A program made the translations under genes and the position numbers. From Massospora cicadina (lineage: Eukaryota; Entomophthoromycota; Entomophthoromycetes; Entomophthorales; Entomophthoraceae), in NCBI GenBank assembly GCA_022478985.1, contig JAKSZP010017437.1, positions 1-64,000 on the forward strand: DNA of 64,000 bases. Direction: 5' to 3'. This document shows, in pieces, positions 1-10,154 of this stretch. The first letter of the stretch is position 1, and each line of letters starts with the position of its first letter. The notes beneath the pieces are model-generated. The model had not been told where the DNA came from. It saw only the letters and a program-made list of their open reading frames with translations, and did not search any database.

Positions 1-1440
1 AGGGAGGCAGGGAGGATGACAACTTCTCCAGGGTTCATGGTTGCTGGCCTTTGGTGTTGAACAATTAAGGTTGCAAGCCAACAAGGGGTGGCACAAGTCC
101 ACCGCATGTTCAATAGTGAGAGCAGAGGGATGATGAGACCTGCAAAGAGTGCAAAGGCCAAGATCTCCCTGAATGGAGTGATCCAGACCCCACAGGTGAG
201 TGAGACCATTAACAGATGGGCAAGGTAGGGGTCCCAACTCCGCAGATGGCAGAATAGAGGCGCTCAGACGCTGTTCTAATGGGGAACAGCTTCTGGGGAG
301 CCAAAAGAGGAGTGGACAGATGGATTCACAAAAAACGGATGTGTGATAATGGACAAGGAAGCAATCTATCATTTGGAGTGAGCTGATTTATTAATCCATG
401 ATGTGACACCAGGTGACAGGGTTGACCAACCAGATAGTTCAGTTGCAAGCATCAGAAGGAGGATTTGGGCAGCAGTGCACTTTTCTGGATCAATAGGCAG
501 AATTTTTAGTGTATCTAATAAGGCGGATGGAGGCTACAACAAGTTAAGCTATGGTTACAAGTTTATTGGGTGCAAATTATGAGAAAAGTAAAAATTAAAT
601 GACAATGGCCCCTGGGCAGGGTGATTGTTTTAAAAATTGGGAAAATTTCTTGGGAAAGTGTTACAGTATTAGTCATTCGTGGTTTGGCGATGGGATCTGG
701 TTGGCTGGTGGGAAGGGATGGGGGGATGCTCAGGAGCCTGGCAAAAATAGAAAAAAACTTTTATAAGCTTTTTTACATTTTTGGGCCCAAGACAGGTCAA
801 TGGTACCAATATGGGCCCTGACCACCCAAGTCAGCCTGCTCATATAATTCATATTTCCCAGATTCATCCCAGATGGCTGTGGCAGCTAGGCTGAGTCGTT
901 CAAGACATGGTCCAACATCTGGATTGGGTTATTTGTATGATTCAAGCTGCCTGAAACTATCCCAGAAAGTCAATGCAGATGAGCCAAGTCATTTGATGCC
1001 TGATCCAAGATCTAAATTGTGCCCAATTTGTTTTTCTGCACTGGCCAGTCTGGACTAGCTCCCCCAGGCTAGAATTTGAAGACTGGACCTCAAGGTTGCC
1101 ACATGCAATCTATCAAATTTTGGCATGATCTTCCAGGGGAGCAGGAAATCCCAGGGGTCTGCCTATGGCCCCTGTCTTGCACAAATTCTTTGCAAATCCC
1201 CTATATCAGTACCAACAGGGTTGAGGAGGGGGGAAGAGGTGGGAGCAGGGCATCCTTGGGGGAAGAGTGGTCATCCAGCGCTCATCTACCACATGCGTCA
1301 AGTCACTCAGCTGTGACAGGGGGTCCACTTGGACCTTAGGGCCTCTTTTTGTCCTAAAGGAGTATCGTTCCATATCCAGGTGTAGGGACTGGTCTCCAGG
1401 ACTTACATCAGCCCTCAGTATCAAGAGTAAGTGGTGGTTC
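1..1440 (-). pseudogene. Family B Gypsy gag remnant (cut by window start)
   Basis: Read on the minus strand, this stretch is a diverged copy of the gag region found at 11.8-13.4 kb and 18.1-19.6 kb. The best preserved part (1206-1424) encodes DQSLHLDMERYSFRTKRGP, matching DQPLNLDRKKFPYSSRKGP of the 18.2 kb copy, followed by a shared Leu-Thr-His-Val-Val-Asp-Glu stretch. The far end (bases 1-30, reversed) reads gtcatcctccctgcctccct, matching the gag end near 12.95 kb. No full-length frame survives. Gag would form the particle shell. At about 1440 it stops abruptly against a plus-strand integrase remnant, so the two are separate elements. Confidence 0.6.
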
Positions 1441-2305
1441 CTAGTGTCCCATTAACTTTATCAGTATTGATGTGGTGGCCCCTTGTCCACCAATTACATG
1501 GGCACATATAAATCCTATAGCTGTAGATAACTTGCCAAAATGATCGAGGCATTTCTTTTTCAGCCGCCAAACCAAAGACTATGGCCTTACTCCTAACTCA
1601 ATCTATTTTCACTCAGCATGAATGCCCAAAAACTTTACTTTTTGGACAATGGACTTAACTCCACCTCATAGATAGTCCAAGAATTAACTTCACTTTTTGA
1701 AACTAATTAAAGTTCTATTACCTCATATAACCCAACTACCAATGGGGTGATAGAATGTTCTAATGGGACCTTAGTTTCTATTATAAAGAAGATGGCCACC
1801 TCTGATCCTATGCGCTTATACTATTATCTTCCCAGCACCCTATTGGCTTATTGGATAAGTTAACATTTTATCATCAAGATGTCTTCATTTAACTTTATAT
1901 GGTCGTACTTTTTGGCTGCTAAGTAGTGTTCAGCCCATGAAGGATTTCTTAAGGCTGAAAACTCTGACCTCACTATGAGGGACCTAACAGATGAAATTGT
2001 TTTGACTTTGAGAACCTGATATCCAAGTTAGCATCTCATCTACTACTAGAGATAACCTGCTCCAACGCTAGCTGGACTTCCTTACCAGTTTTTCAGCTAG
2101 GAGACCTGGTCCTATTATATCACTATTGACCTGGGGGGCTAACATAACAAAATTGACGCCCTTTGGTCAGGGCCAACTGCATCATCAATAAGGTGATTTT
2201 TGCATTACTTATTGCTGACATTACCCAATAAACAGTGATCAACCGAGTTCATAGCTGATTTCTATAGCCATATGTTACCTTCCGACAAGGAAATAATGGT
2301 GACAT
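1441..2305 (+). pseudogene. Integrase remnant, Gypsy family A
   Basis: Plus-strand remnant of an integrase core that joins retroelement cDNA to the genome. It aligns with the integrase of element A at 39.46-40.2 kb: a Leu-Asp-Asn-Gly motif (second catalytic Asp) near 1648, a Tyr-Asn-Pro-Thr-Thr-Asn-Gly-Val-Ile-Glu segment carrying the third catalytic Glu near 1730-1755, and a following Leu-Val-Ser-Ile stretch. The frame is broken by several stops and shifts. Only the 3' end of pol is present; the left edge meets the family B gag in the opposite orientation. A family A LTR follows directly, as expected for the 3' end of an element. Confidence 0.65.
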
Positions 2306-2779
2306 TGTTGGGATTTGAGATGATTTTAATCATGGTTCCCACTCCAAAATTGAGCATCAATGAGACAACTATTGAGCCACCCTGACCAGAACTTGCCACC
2401 AAAGGCATGTGGTAAATTTGATCATAAATTCTCACACATGTTGGAATAATGGAGATGCCTTCTAGATTGGCCCCTCTGTTTTACCACTCCCACAAAAAGG
2501 ATGACTCCAATAAATTTGATCATGAGGTCATTGATAATAGAAAAACAATGAAGCCTCAAATGAGTAGTCAATCTGGAATGTTAGAAATTTCTGATCATTG
2601 GGGACTGTAGAAGTCATCTTGCTGACACATCCTGCTCGCCCTATAACTCTTATACCTTTTAGTTCAATAGATAAACTATATAAGCCAATGTTCTTGTTTC
2701 TTTGACCGCTCCACTAATTTAAAAGCTTTGAGCCTCATTAGCACCTCAGATTATGGTCAATAGAACTGGTAAGCTGACA
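2306..2779 (+). repeat. LTR of family A (3' LTR of a truncated element)
   Basis: Begins tgttgggatt and ends ctgaca. It aligns along its length with the two LTRs of element A (33975 and 40357), sharing the start, a ctcc(c)aaattgagc block, and an end segment of the type cactaatttaaaagctttgagcc. About 474 bp, the same length as those LTRs. Position and orientation agree with the integrase remnant just upstream. Confidence 0.6.
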
Positions 2780-2789
2780 TTGGTCATGT

Positions 2790-3480
2790 ATGAACTCAAA
2801 ATATTGTCGTATAAACAAAACTAAAAGTGGTAAACTTTAAATAAGACAAAATTTATGCAAAGCTGGAATTCTAGAATCCAAGCAATATGATGCTCATGAT
2901 ATCCTCAACAGGTCAAGGTGAAGCAGGTGTCACACTGAAATGACCTCTGTCACCTGACAGGCTACACAAAATAGCAAGTTAAGATGCTATTCATCCCCAG
3001 TGAATTAAACACAGGCAATGTCTGAGGTATTACAAAAATGTGCGCATACAGACTTTGGTCACACATGCGGTCATTTGACATCTTGCCCATGCTACCTCAT
3101 AGAAACCCAATGCAGTGAGTTTCTCAGGCAACCCTCAGGCCATGGTAGTCTCAGGTTTCTCTACGCTGATGGCAGCTCAGTTTTAATGAGCTACACCATC
3201 AAGGCGTATTGAGACTTGGTTCTCATATACAGACAGAATGTAAACTAATTTAAATTTTCTTTAAATAGATAAATATATTTACAAATAAATAAATAAAACA
3301 AATTCTTTAAGGTTATAAAAAGTATATGTGAATCAGCTTTATTTGTGTTGAGATTAAGAGACTTTTGTGTATGGAAAAGTAAGCATGCCCACACTTAAAA
3401 CAGTAGCCCATAAAGAGCTACATAAGTTTAACAATAAATTAAGCATGTGAGCCTAAAAAATTTTGGCATTGCAACAAACT
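2790..3480 (+). repeat. Left copy of an old LTR-like direct repeat
   Basis: A diverged direct repeat pairs this stretch with about 5030-5690. Shared landmarks are tgacatcttg, acctcata, a caggcaaccct block, ggtttctct-c-ttgatggc followed by aactcag, and a tail with gatcag and an A-rich end. Spacing of about 2.2 kb and same orientation suggest the LTRs of a small old element, but I see no target duplication or primer binding site. Edges are approximate. Confidence 0.4.
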
Positions 3481-5029
3481 TGATGGCCTGTGAAGTGAAG
3501 AGCTTAAAATCTAGTACAAACTGATGAAAATATAATTTTTATAAGTCCCCCAATCATATTATCTTGATAATAAAATCCTATAAGAATTTTTGTGATCACA
3601 ATCGTGACAATGAATTTTCTAAAATCCAACAACAGTAAATTATATACTGTTGGCACCACTAGTGCTAAAAAAGAAAATCATATACTATTGCTCATTTATT
3701 AAGCCACCCCTTGAAAATGATAACTTGGCAGGCCAACTAGGACCATCAAGGTGAGTAATAATTAATCAAGGAATTTCTCTGATGGGTGACCTTGTGGAAA
3801 GCCAGAGAAGAATCAATTAAAAACCCAGGGGTACTAATAAGTGCCAAAGTTACTCCTGAAGGTATTCTAGTAGGTGCAAGAGGACTCAATTAACAAAATT
3901 AAGCGACCACTACCAAACTAACCATCATTTTCACCAAAAATCACAAAATAATAATAAAGATTAGAGGGTTCATGAAATGCTTTGACATTGCCAAGAGACC
4001 TTCTTTCAGGCTGACAGTTGGGAATAACTTGCTAAATAAAGGGTGACCTATAATAATGTAATAAATGAGGTTATAAATTTTCAAGGCAGCCATGTATTCA
4101 CCTTAGAATTGGTGAGTTGGGAGGGCCTTAAAGCTTACCCAGTTAGGTTTTACTTAGAAAAATTCCAGCCATCAGGACTTGGACTATACTGGCAAGCAAT
4201 GATTATCTCCAAAGACGGTTACAGAAACAAGTCAGGTAGAGATACAAAACTAGGTAACCCAACAGGATTAGTGGTTTGTTTGGGTATATTAAAAATGGTG
4301 GGACTCCTTAAGATGTCTTGTCTCTTTACAAGGTGAATATTGCTTAACAGGTATATCAGCAGAGGGTTTTAATAAGGAGATGGTAGTTGATCTTGAACGG
4401 GAGGAAAGACAATATCCACCAATACACTAGACAAGAGAAATTTTACTAATAACACTAAGTTCCAAATGTTCATGTTGAATAATAAACATAATAAAGATAC
4501 AATGAATAATTCAAGAAGCTTACATTAGCTTGATATTTCTCTTATATCACCCTGTTTATTTATAAGTAAAATTGCTTAGTTGCAAACAAGGGGTACTTTC
4601 TAAAATTAAAATGGAATAAAATAAAATCTTATGAAATTTGACCAGATTCTTATGTAGACCTGGATCCAGATGTTGCACCACAATTTTGGAGTCAATAACT
4701 GGCCAAAAAAGCATTAATTGATATTATGCATTGGTCAATCTGCAAGCATTGGTAAGATCATGAAATTGTAAAAAAATATTTATACATTAATTGATTGTGG
4801 TGGATGTTATGGCTCATCCAACCTTGTGGTCTAAACCTACAAATTTTGATTAATTCGTATTTTGGACGTTAGATACTCAGTCCAGGTGGGCTGAGGGGTT
4901 TTCCAGGATCACAATGCTGACACTAAGACCCCACTTGACATCTTGGCATACCAGATATCCTAATAGAGAGTTGCCTCAAATATAGGGGCTTTGATTTGTT
5001 GCATATAAGCTTGGATTATTGGGGTACAA
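3481..5029. other. AT-rich interval between the direct repeats, no recognisable gene
   Basis: No coding domain recognised. The longest frame is a 97-residue plus-strand ORF at 4043-4336 without familiar motifs. A third, partial match to the flanking repeats (cttgacatcttggcatacc) lies near 4935. If the flanking repeats are LTRs, this would be the internal part of a non-coding or fully decayed element. One poly(A)-ended micro-insertion lies at 3637-3689. Confidence 0.4.
3637..3689 (+). mobile_element. Micro-insertion 1 with poly(A) tail and target duplication
   Basis: A 23-nt insert (3652-3674) consists of ggcaccactagtgct followed by an A-run. It sits between aaattatatactgtt (3637-3651) and aaatcatatactatt (3675-3689), a 15-bp direct repeat with 13 matches. 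An A-tail plus target duplication of this length is the signature of target-primed reverse transcription by a LINE or SINE. The insert belongs to the same 3'-end family as the other micro-insertions in the window. Confidence 0.6.
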
Positions 5030-5690
5030 GCATTACCCAGGTAAATAAGTCTAAACATGCAAAGATTAAAGTATTTTAGAAGAGTTGTGTGCTCAAGAAA
5101 TTTAAGACTCAAAATAGCCTTAGCAGGCTTAATTGTGGTGAGTGTTCATGCTGCGCTGGCCTCTGTAACCCAATGCTATGTGATAAGTACAAGTCATGGT
5201 GATAACCAACATCAGTTATATAATTGCAGGCTGGGATCCACATGAATTACAACAATGTTATCAAGCAACCTCTGGTCACCCACACAATTAATTGACATCT
5301 TGGAATGTTACCTCATAATGGGTCCTGACATAGTGAGGTTCCAAGGCAACCCTTAGGTCCTGGTAGGCTTGGGTTTCTCTGCATTGATGGCAACTCAGTT
5401 ATGGTATGCTATGCTCTCAAGGCATTCCAAGACTTGGTTCCCACATATAAACAAAAAGAAAAATTGATTAATATTTAAAATGATAAAAAGAAAAACTCCC
5501 ATATGAGAAGAATAGGTGTATATGCAGATCAGTTCAATTTTGCAATGAGATTGAGATAATTTTCTGATAGCTAAATTAAAGCACATCTTAATCTAAATGT
5601 AGCCCCTAAAGATCTAAGTGAATTAATTGGTAAAATAGGTATTTGAGTCTAACAAACTCTGTTATCCCAGCAACTTTCTGGCTTGTGGAT
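5030..5690 (+). repeat. Right copy of the old LTR-like direct repeat
   Basis: Counterpart of 2790-3480. It carries the same block order: tgacatcttgg, acctcata, caaggcaaccct, gggtttctctgc, ttgatggcaactcag, cttggttcccacata, then gatcag and a tail ending in a tagcccctaaagat(c) segment. Stop codons are dense on both strands. The similarity is clear in blocks but the exact ends are not. Confidence 0.4.
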
Positions 5691-5742
5691 TTGGGGACTA
5701 AATTCTTATCCCATTCAATGAAAATTTATAAAAAAAGTATTT

Positions 5743-5853
5743 GAGGTGTCAACCTTGGGACAAATATAACACACTGAGAATTTTCTGGTCAGTACAGGTT
5801 TTGAACTTGTATTGAACAAAACCTGCACTAGGGTGGAAGCAGGTCAATGAAAA
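5743..5853 (-). repeat. Palindromic short repeat, copy 1
   Basis: The reverse complement holds cttccaccctagtgcaggtt, a spacer, then aaaacctgtact and tatttgtcccaaggttgac. The same unit occurs twice in tandem at about 34770-35010 on the plus strand. Its core is an inverted repeat in which gtacaggtttt pairs with aaaacctgcac around a spacer of about 15 nt, so it can fold into a hairpin. The unit has no coding content. It may be a small non-autonomous DNA element or a piece of a retroelement leader. Confidence 0.5.
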
Positions 5854-6068
5854 TCTATATTTAAATAATTCATTGGTATCAACTCAATAGTAAAATCTCA
5901 TTGTAACTATTGGGGTCACAACTGTCAACATAAAGTATTTTCTGACTCCAAGCCTAGAAAATTCACTTATGCTACTTGGCTGTTACATATTGGGCCAAAA
6001 ACTTGCAAAACAGAAATAGAATGCAAAGATGGTCAAAACTTCCAAATAAAACACAAACAAAATATAAT

Positions 6069-6115
6069 CACAGGAAGTCATATTTTTTTAGTACTAGATG
6101 CACAGGAAGTCATAT
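6069..6115 (-). mobile_element. Micro-insertion 2 with poly(A) tail and target duplication
   Basis: A perfect 15-bp direct repeat, cacaggaagtcatat, occurs at 6069-6083 and 6101-6115. The 17 nt between them read, on the minus strand, catctagtactaaaaaa. This is the same 3' end as the copies at 9111, 33087 and 42741. The perfect duplication makes this one of the youngest and cleanest copies. Confidence 0.75.
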
Positions 6116-6299
6116 TAGTTTCTTAGGGATGACTACTAGGCATGTTAAAGCATGAGGGAAAAACAAGAAAACAGTATCCTAGTTTATATCTACAGATTTT
6201 ACACATGATTTTGAAGTAAAATATAAGTAAAACTGAACCAAAGGAGAAAAAAAGCAAGTCCTGCAGCACCGGATATTAAAGGGAACTTGGTAGAGCTCA

Positions 6300-7310
6300 T
6301 CTACTTAAAAAAATTCACTGACGTACTGACATACCTGTTGTCTGACTGACATCTGAAGTCTTCGAGTCTGATAGGGTCAATCTATTTGGGTGAGTTGGTG
6401 AGAATTGGCGAATCTTTTTGAATCTGAAATTATCGAGCCTGATGGGTTCAATCTATTTGGGCGAGTGGGTGAGAATCGACAAATATCATTGAATAATTCA
6501 CCAAATTGCTCACCTGAAGCTAATCGAGTCTAATAAGTTTAATCTATTTGGGTGAGTGGGTGAGAATTGGCAAATAAGATCGAATCTGAAACTATCGGGT
6601 ATGATAGGCTCAATCTATTTAGGTGAGTGGGTAAGAATTGGTGAATATTATCAAATAATTCACCAAATTGCTCACTTGAAACTCAACAAAAATCAGTATC
6701 AAAGTTTTAAGTAGATTAAGTTGTTAGGATAATCAGCTCACCAGCCACGAGGGCAACAGCAAAGCTGTTAGTCCGAGTGGCTCGAGAGTAGTGCTGGCAC
6801 AACCTATATGCTACAATGTGAGCTTATCATCTGATAAACTAAATACCATAGCGAAGCACGGGTATCTGGATGTTAGGTTTATATATTTTAAAAACCTGCT
6901 TAATTTGGTTCACCTAATTAATAAAATACTTTTGGCAAGTTAAGTAGAAGTTGATTTAGTAGTTTGGAAGATATGTCACATACTCAATGATTTTAAATAT
7001 ATAGAGAGATGTTTCAGATAGCAGTTTGGTGTTATTTGATTGATTCGATAGGTTTTTTGTTTGGCCGAGTGGTTGATGGCTTTTGTTTGAATCGATAGGA
7101 CACAGTTTAGATTTGAGGGGTGATTAGTTATTGGTTGTTTTGATAAGTTCAATTAGGTTTACCTGAGTGGTTGGTGGATTTTGGTTGATTCGATTGAGCG
7201 ATTAGATTTGGCTGGGTGGTTTTGTTTATCTATAATATAAAATCTAAATTAATAAATTGAAATTCTGAAATTTTATAGATACCGTAGCAAAGCACGGGTA
7301 AATCGGCTAA
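6300..7310 (+). mobile_element. Non-autonomous Helitron, copy 1
   Basis: Helitrons are rolling-circle DNA transposons that insert between A and T without a target duplication, start with TC and end with CTRR after a hairpin. Here TC at 6300 follows an A. The 3' end has a hairpin (taccgt, loop, acgggta; 7280-7300), a short spacer, and CTAA (7307-7310) followed by T. The first 400 bp hold four tandem units with tgggtgagtgggtgagaatt. An internal hairpin-rich block (about 6740-6790) and a second terminus-like hairpin (6844-6864) follow. There is no Rep/helicase coding, so it needs a helper. The 1011-bp element matches the copy at 8017-9015 throughout. Confidence 0.8.
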
Positions 7311-7866
7311 TGTGTTTATAATCTTGTTACAGAGTTAGCAGGGTTGTTGAAGTTATTTATAAAAAATATAATGAAGCTTATTTTTTATCTATATATAACC
7401 AATCATTACAAGAAAGGTTTTTGGTAATTACATATTAACCCCAATTAAAATTAATAAAACTTGACAGAAAAAGACTTTTATCACAGGGCGTTAGGGTAGT
7501 ATCTTTGGAAGGTAAAGAAGTTCTTAGAAAGGTTTCAGTTTTATTGGTAAATTATATGGGTAAATTGGTCATCAAATGCTATTCAAGATGAAAATATTTT
7601 ACTTTTTCAATAAAATTATAAGTTGGCAAACTTGGCTATTTATAAACACTTTATATTTTACAGGCTTAAAGGGCTTTAGGGAATTTTGGAAAATTCTTCT
7701 ATACTATTGAGTGCCAGGAGTATCTTGTTTGACAGTTAGGGATGCAACTCAATTCCTATCAATGACCTTGCAGAAATTCCTAATGGTTTTAACATCTCAC
7801 TATTGGAATCCTTGGCTTTAGTTGTCTGAAACTTACTTTGGTATTTAACACCAATAATTATACTAA

Positions 7867-7953
7867 CACTTTCATGTCCGGTGACACCATGTTGCCACTG
7901 GCACTAACGTTTGGTTTGCACGTGACATGTTGGTGTCACCGGACATGAAAGTG
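7867..7953. mobile_element. Small fold-back (MITE-like) element
   Basis: An inverted repeat of at least 22 bp (cactttcatgtccggtgacacc and its complement) encloses about 43 bp with no coding capacity. The outermost flanking bases are CTAA on both sides (7863-7866 and 7954-7957), a possible 4-bp target duplication. It lies between the two Helitrons. Superfamily is not decidable from the ends alone. Confidence 0.55.
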
Positions 7954-8016
7954 CTAATATCTGTGAATCGACCCTTCTAATATAGTATACTATAGATTAA
8001 CCCACCTAAATATATA

Positions 8017-9015
8017 TCTACTTAATAAAAAAATTTCACTGACGTACTGGCTCACTGACTGACATCTGAAACCTTCGAATCTGATATGTTCAATCTATTT
8101 GGGTGAGTGGGTGAGAATTGGCGAATATTATCTAATAATTCACCAAATTGCTCACCTGAAGCTAATCGAGTCAGATAAGTTTAATCTTTTGGGTGAGTGG
8201 GTGAAAATTAGCGAACAAGATCGAATCTGAAACTATCGAGTCTGATAGGTTCAATCCATTTGGGTGAGTGGGTGAGAATTGGCGAATTTTATCGAATCTG
8301 AAATTATCGAGCCTGATGGGTTCAATTTATTTGGGTGAGTTGGGGAGAATTGGTGAATATTATCTAATAATTCACCAAATTGCTCACCTGAAACTAAATA
8401 TAAATCAGTATTAGTTTAAGATGAAGTAATTCGGATAATCGTTCACCAGCCACGAGGGCAACAGCGAAGCTGTTATTCCGAGTGGCTCGAGATTAGCGTT
8501 GGCACAGCCTATAGGCTATGTCAGTGTGAGCTTATCATCTGATAAACTTTAAATACCGTAGCGAAGCAGGGTATCTGGATGTTAGGTTTATATAATTTTA
8601 AAAACCTGCCTAATTTGGTTCCCCTAATTATTAAATACTTTTGGCAAGTTAAGTAGAAGTTGATTTAGGAGTTTGGAAGACATATCACACAATGATTTTA
8701 AATATACAGAGAGATGTTTTGAATAGCAGTTTGGTGTTATTTGATTGATTCGATAGGTTTATTTTGTTTGGCCGAGTGGTTGATGGCTTTTGGTCGAGTC
8801 AACTGGACACAGTTTAGTTTTGAGGGGTGATTAGTTATTGGTTGTTTTGATAAGTTCAGTTTGATTTATCTGAGTGGTTGGCGGTTTTTGGTTGATTCGA
8901 TTGAGCAATAAGATTTGGCTGAGCGATTATTGTTTATTTATAGTATAAAATCTAAGTTAAATTTAAATATCTAAAAATTCTAGTTACCGTAGTGAAGCAC
9001 GGGTAACTCCGCTAG
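8017..9015 (+). mobile_element. Non-autonomous Helitron, copy 2
   Basis: Starts with TC at 8017 after an A. Ends with a hairpin (taccgt, loop, acgggta; about 8985-9005), a spacer and CTAG (9012-9015) followed by T. It is nearly collinear with copy 1: the cactgacgtactgg start, four tandem tgggtgagtgggtgagaatt-type units, the block with gccacgagggcaacagcgaa that can fold on itself, the internal terminus-like hairpin (8554-8573), and the ttgattcgata region. It is non-coding. CpG dinucleotides are well kept compared with the LTR elements, which suggests it is younger. Confidence 0.8.
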
Positions 9016-9644
9016 TATAAAATAAATTTAATTGTCATATGAAATATACTAACAATTTCAGATGCAAATTTAAGCTCATCTGATATATACAGCAATTTAC
9101 TTAACTAAAGGGGCATGATTAAACCATCTAGTACTAAAAAAAGGGCATGATTAAAATTTGTGCATACTTATATAAAGATGTCTTTTTTGTCATATTTGTA
9201 GTATAGCTACTTACACGCATATTTCTTAATTGGACATGTTTTATCATCCTTGCAAAGATTTTATTGTAACTTGATTATTGGTTATAAGCGACTTACCTAA
9301 AATACATTAAGTAAAATTATCATCTTTGCGAGGTCGGTTTTGATAGATGCATATAACTTATCTGTTACTTATAGCCTCAAGCTAGCGGAGTTGAAATGGA
9401 TTTCTAGCTCTGGTCTCAAACTCGATTAAACTAAGCGAATTCAACAAAGTCGAGCTTTGCAAATCCTACTGATTACAGCAAGTTGATATCACCTGCTGGC
9501 ATCTTTATAAAATGGGTTAATATTGCATTTTGTACTGAGTGTAGGACAAGCTCACAAGTTGCGATGGTCAACCAGGCTTGAATATAACCATATACATAAA
9601 ATAAAACCTGATTATTGATTTTTTGGACTTTTGATTACAAAACA
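9016..9644. other. Upstream flank of YPI1, no gene seen
   Basis: Apart from micro-insertion 3 I recognise no coding sequence, LTR or RNA gene here. The part from about 9330 is richer in CpG than the surrounding transposons and presumably is ancestral host DNA with the YPI1 promoter, but no clear TATA box or other element can be assigned. Confidence 0.4.
9111..9155 (+). mobile_element. Micro-insertion 3 with poly(A) tail and target duplication
   Basis: A perfect 13-bp direct repeat, gggcatgattaaa, at 9111-9123 and 9143-9155 flanks the 19-nt insert ccatctagtactaaaaaaa. It has the same 3' terminus as the minus-strand copies at 6069 and 33087, here on the plus strand. Confidence 0.75.
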
Positions 9645-10154
9645 ATGTCTCAGCGACCCCAAGAGCTTAATTGCACTGAAGAGAGTAGCTCTAGAACTGC
9701 AACGTTAACGGAAACCGTTTCAAATCCCGATAGGGGTTCGGAACTCATGGTTCTCCTTTGATTATAAGCCTGGTTGCCTCATTCACCTACTTTAGAAAAC
9801 TTTGGCGATGTGCCAGAATCTTCTGCGCCCCATGTCCGTTGGAGTGAAGATGTCATAGATAATGAGGGGTTAGACCGAAAAAAGTCAAAGGGTAATTTAT
9901 TTTCTTTTATTGCTTACATTATTTAGTCTGTTGTATCTTCAAAAAGCAACGCCAATTTTGGGGAGTCCAGCTCAGAGGACGATACTGATTCAGAGGAGGA
10001 GCAGATGTACCGCGGAACGCCCATAGGCGGTCCCAACTCTTATGAAAAACAGCCCAACGGACGTAAGAAAAAGAATAAAAAGCCAGGTATCTCTTTAGAG
10101 AAACTAAAATTTTTATATATGAATCTAGGTCATAAATGCACCCACGACCATTAA
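9645..10154 (+). pseudogene. YPI1: YPI1/PPP1R11-like protein phosphatase 1 inhibitor, broken
   Basis: Family members bind and regulate PP1 (Glc7 in yeast), mainly in the nucleus. The frame opens at ATG 9645 (MSQRPQELN...) and includes a Ser/Thr-rich segment with TATLTETVS. The family core HVRWSEDVIDNE begins at 9831 and is followed by a Lys-Lys-Ser-Lys motif. A 35-nt intron (9892-9926, gtaatt...tttag, phase 1) joins this to CCIFKKQRQF, and the FGESSSEDD acidic tail follows. Three lesions are visible. TGA (9759-9761) and TAA (9765-9767) lie where relatives have an Arg-rich Leu-x-Leu-Arg motif, and one extra base in the run ttttgggg (9956-9963) shifts the acidic tail. C-to-T change of an Arg CGA would give the first stop. 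It is the only host gene I can name. The C-terminal end after 10085 is uncertain. Confidence 0.8.

Noticed and set aside
6340..8400. Regular repeat-spacer pattern resembling a CRISPR array
   Set aside because: Units are imperfect, contiguous, lack unique spacers and lie within two Helitrons of a eukaryotic genome.
9736..9795. A 60-nt intron (gttcgg...tttag) that would splice out both YPI1 stop codons in frame
   Set aside because: It keeps the frame, but the skipped part still reads in frame with the Leu-rich family segment just before the PP1-binding core, and the donor is poor. Kept only as an alternative to the pseudogene call.
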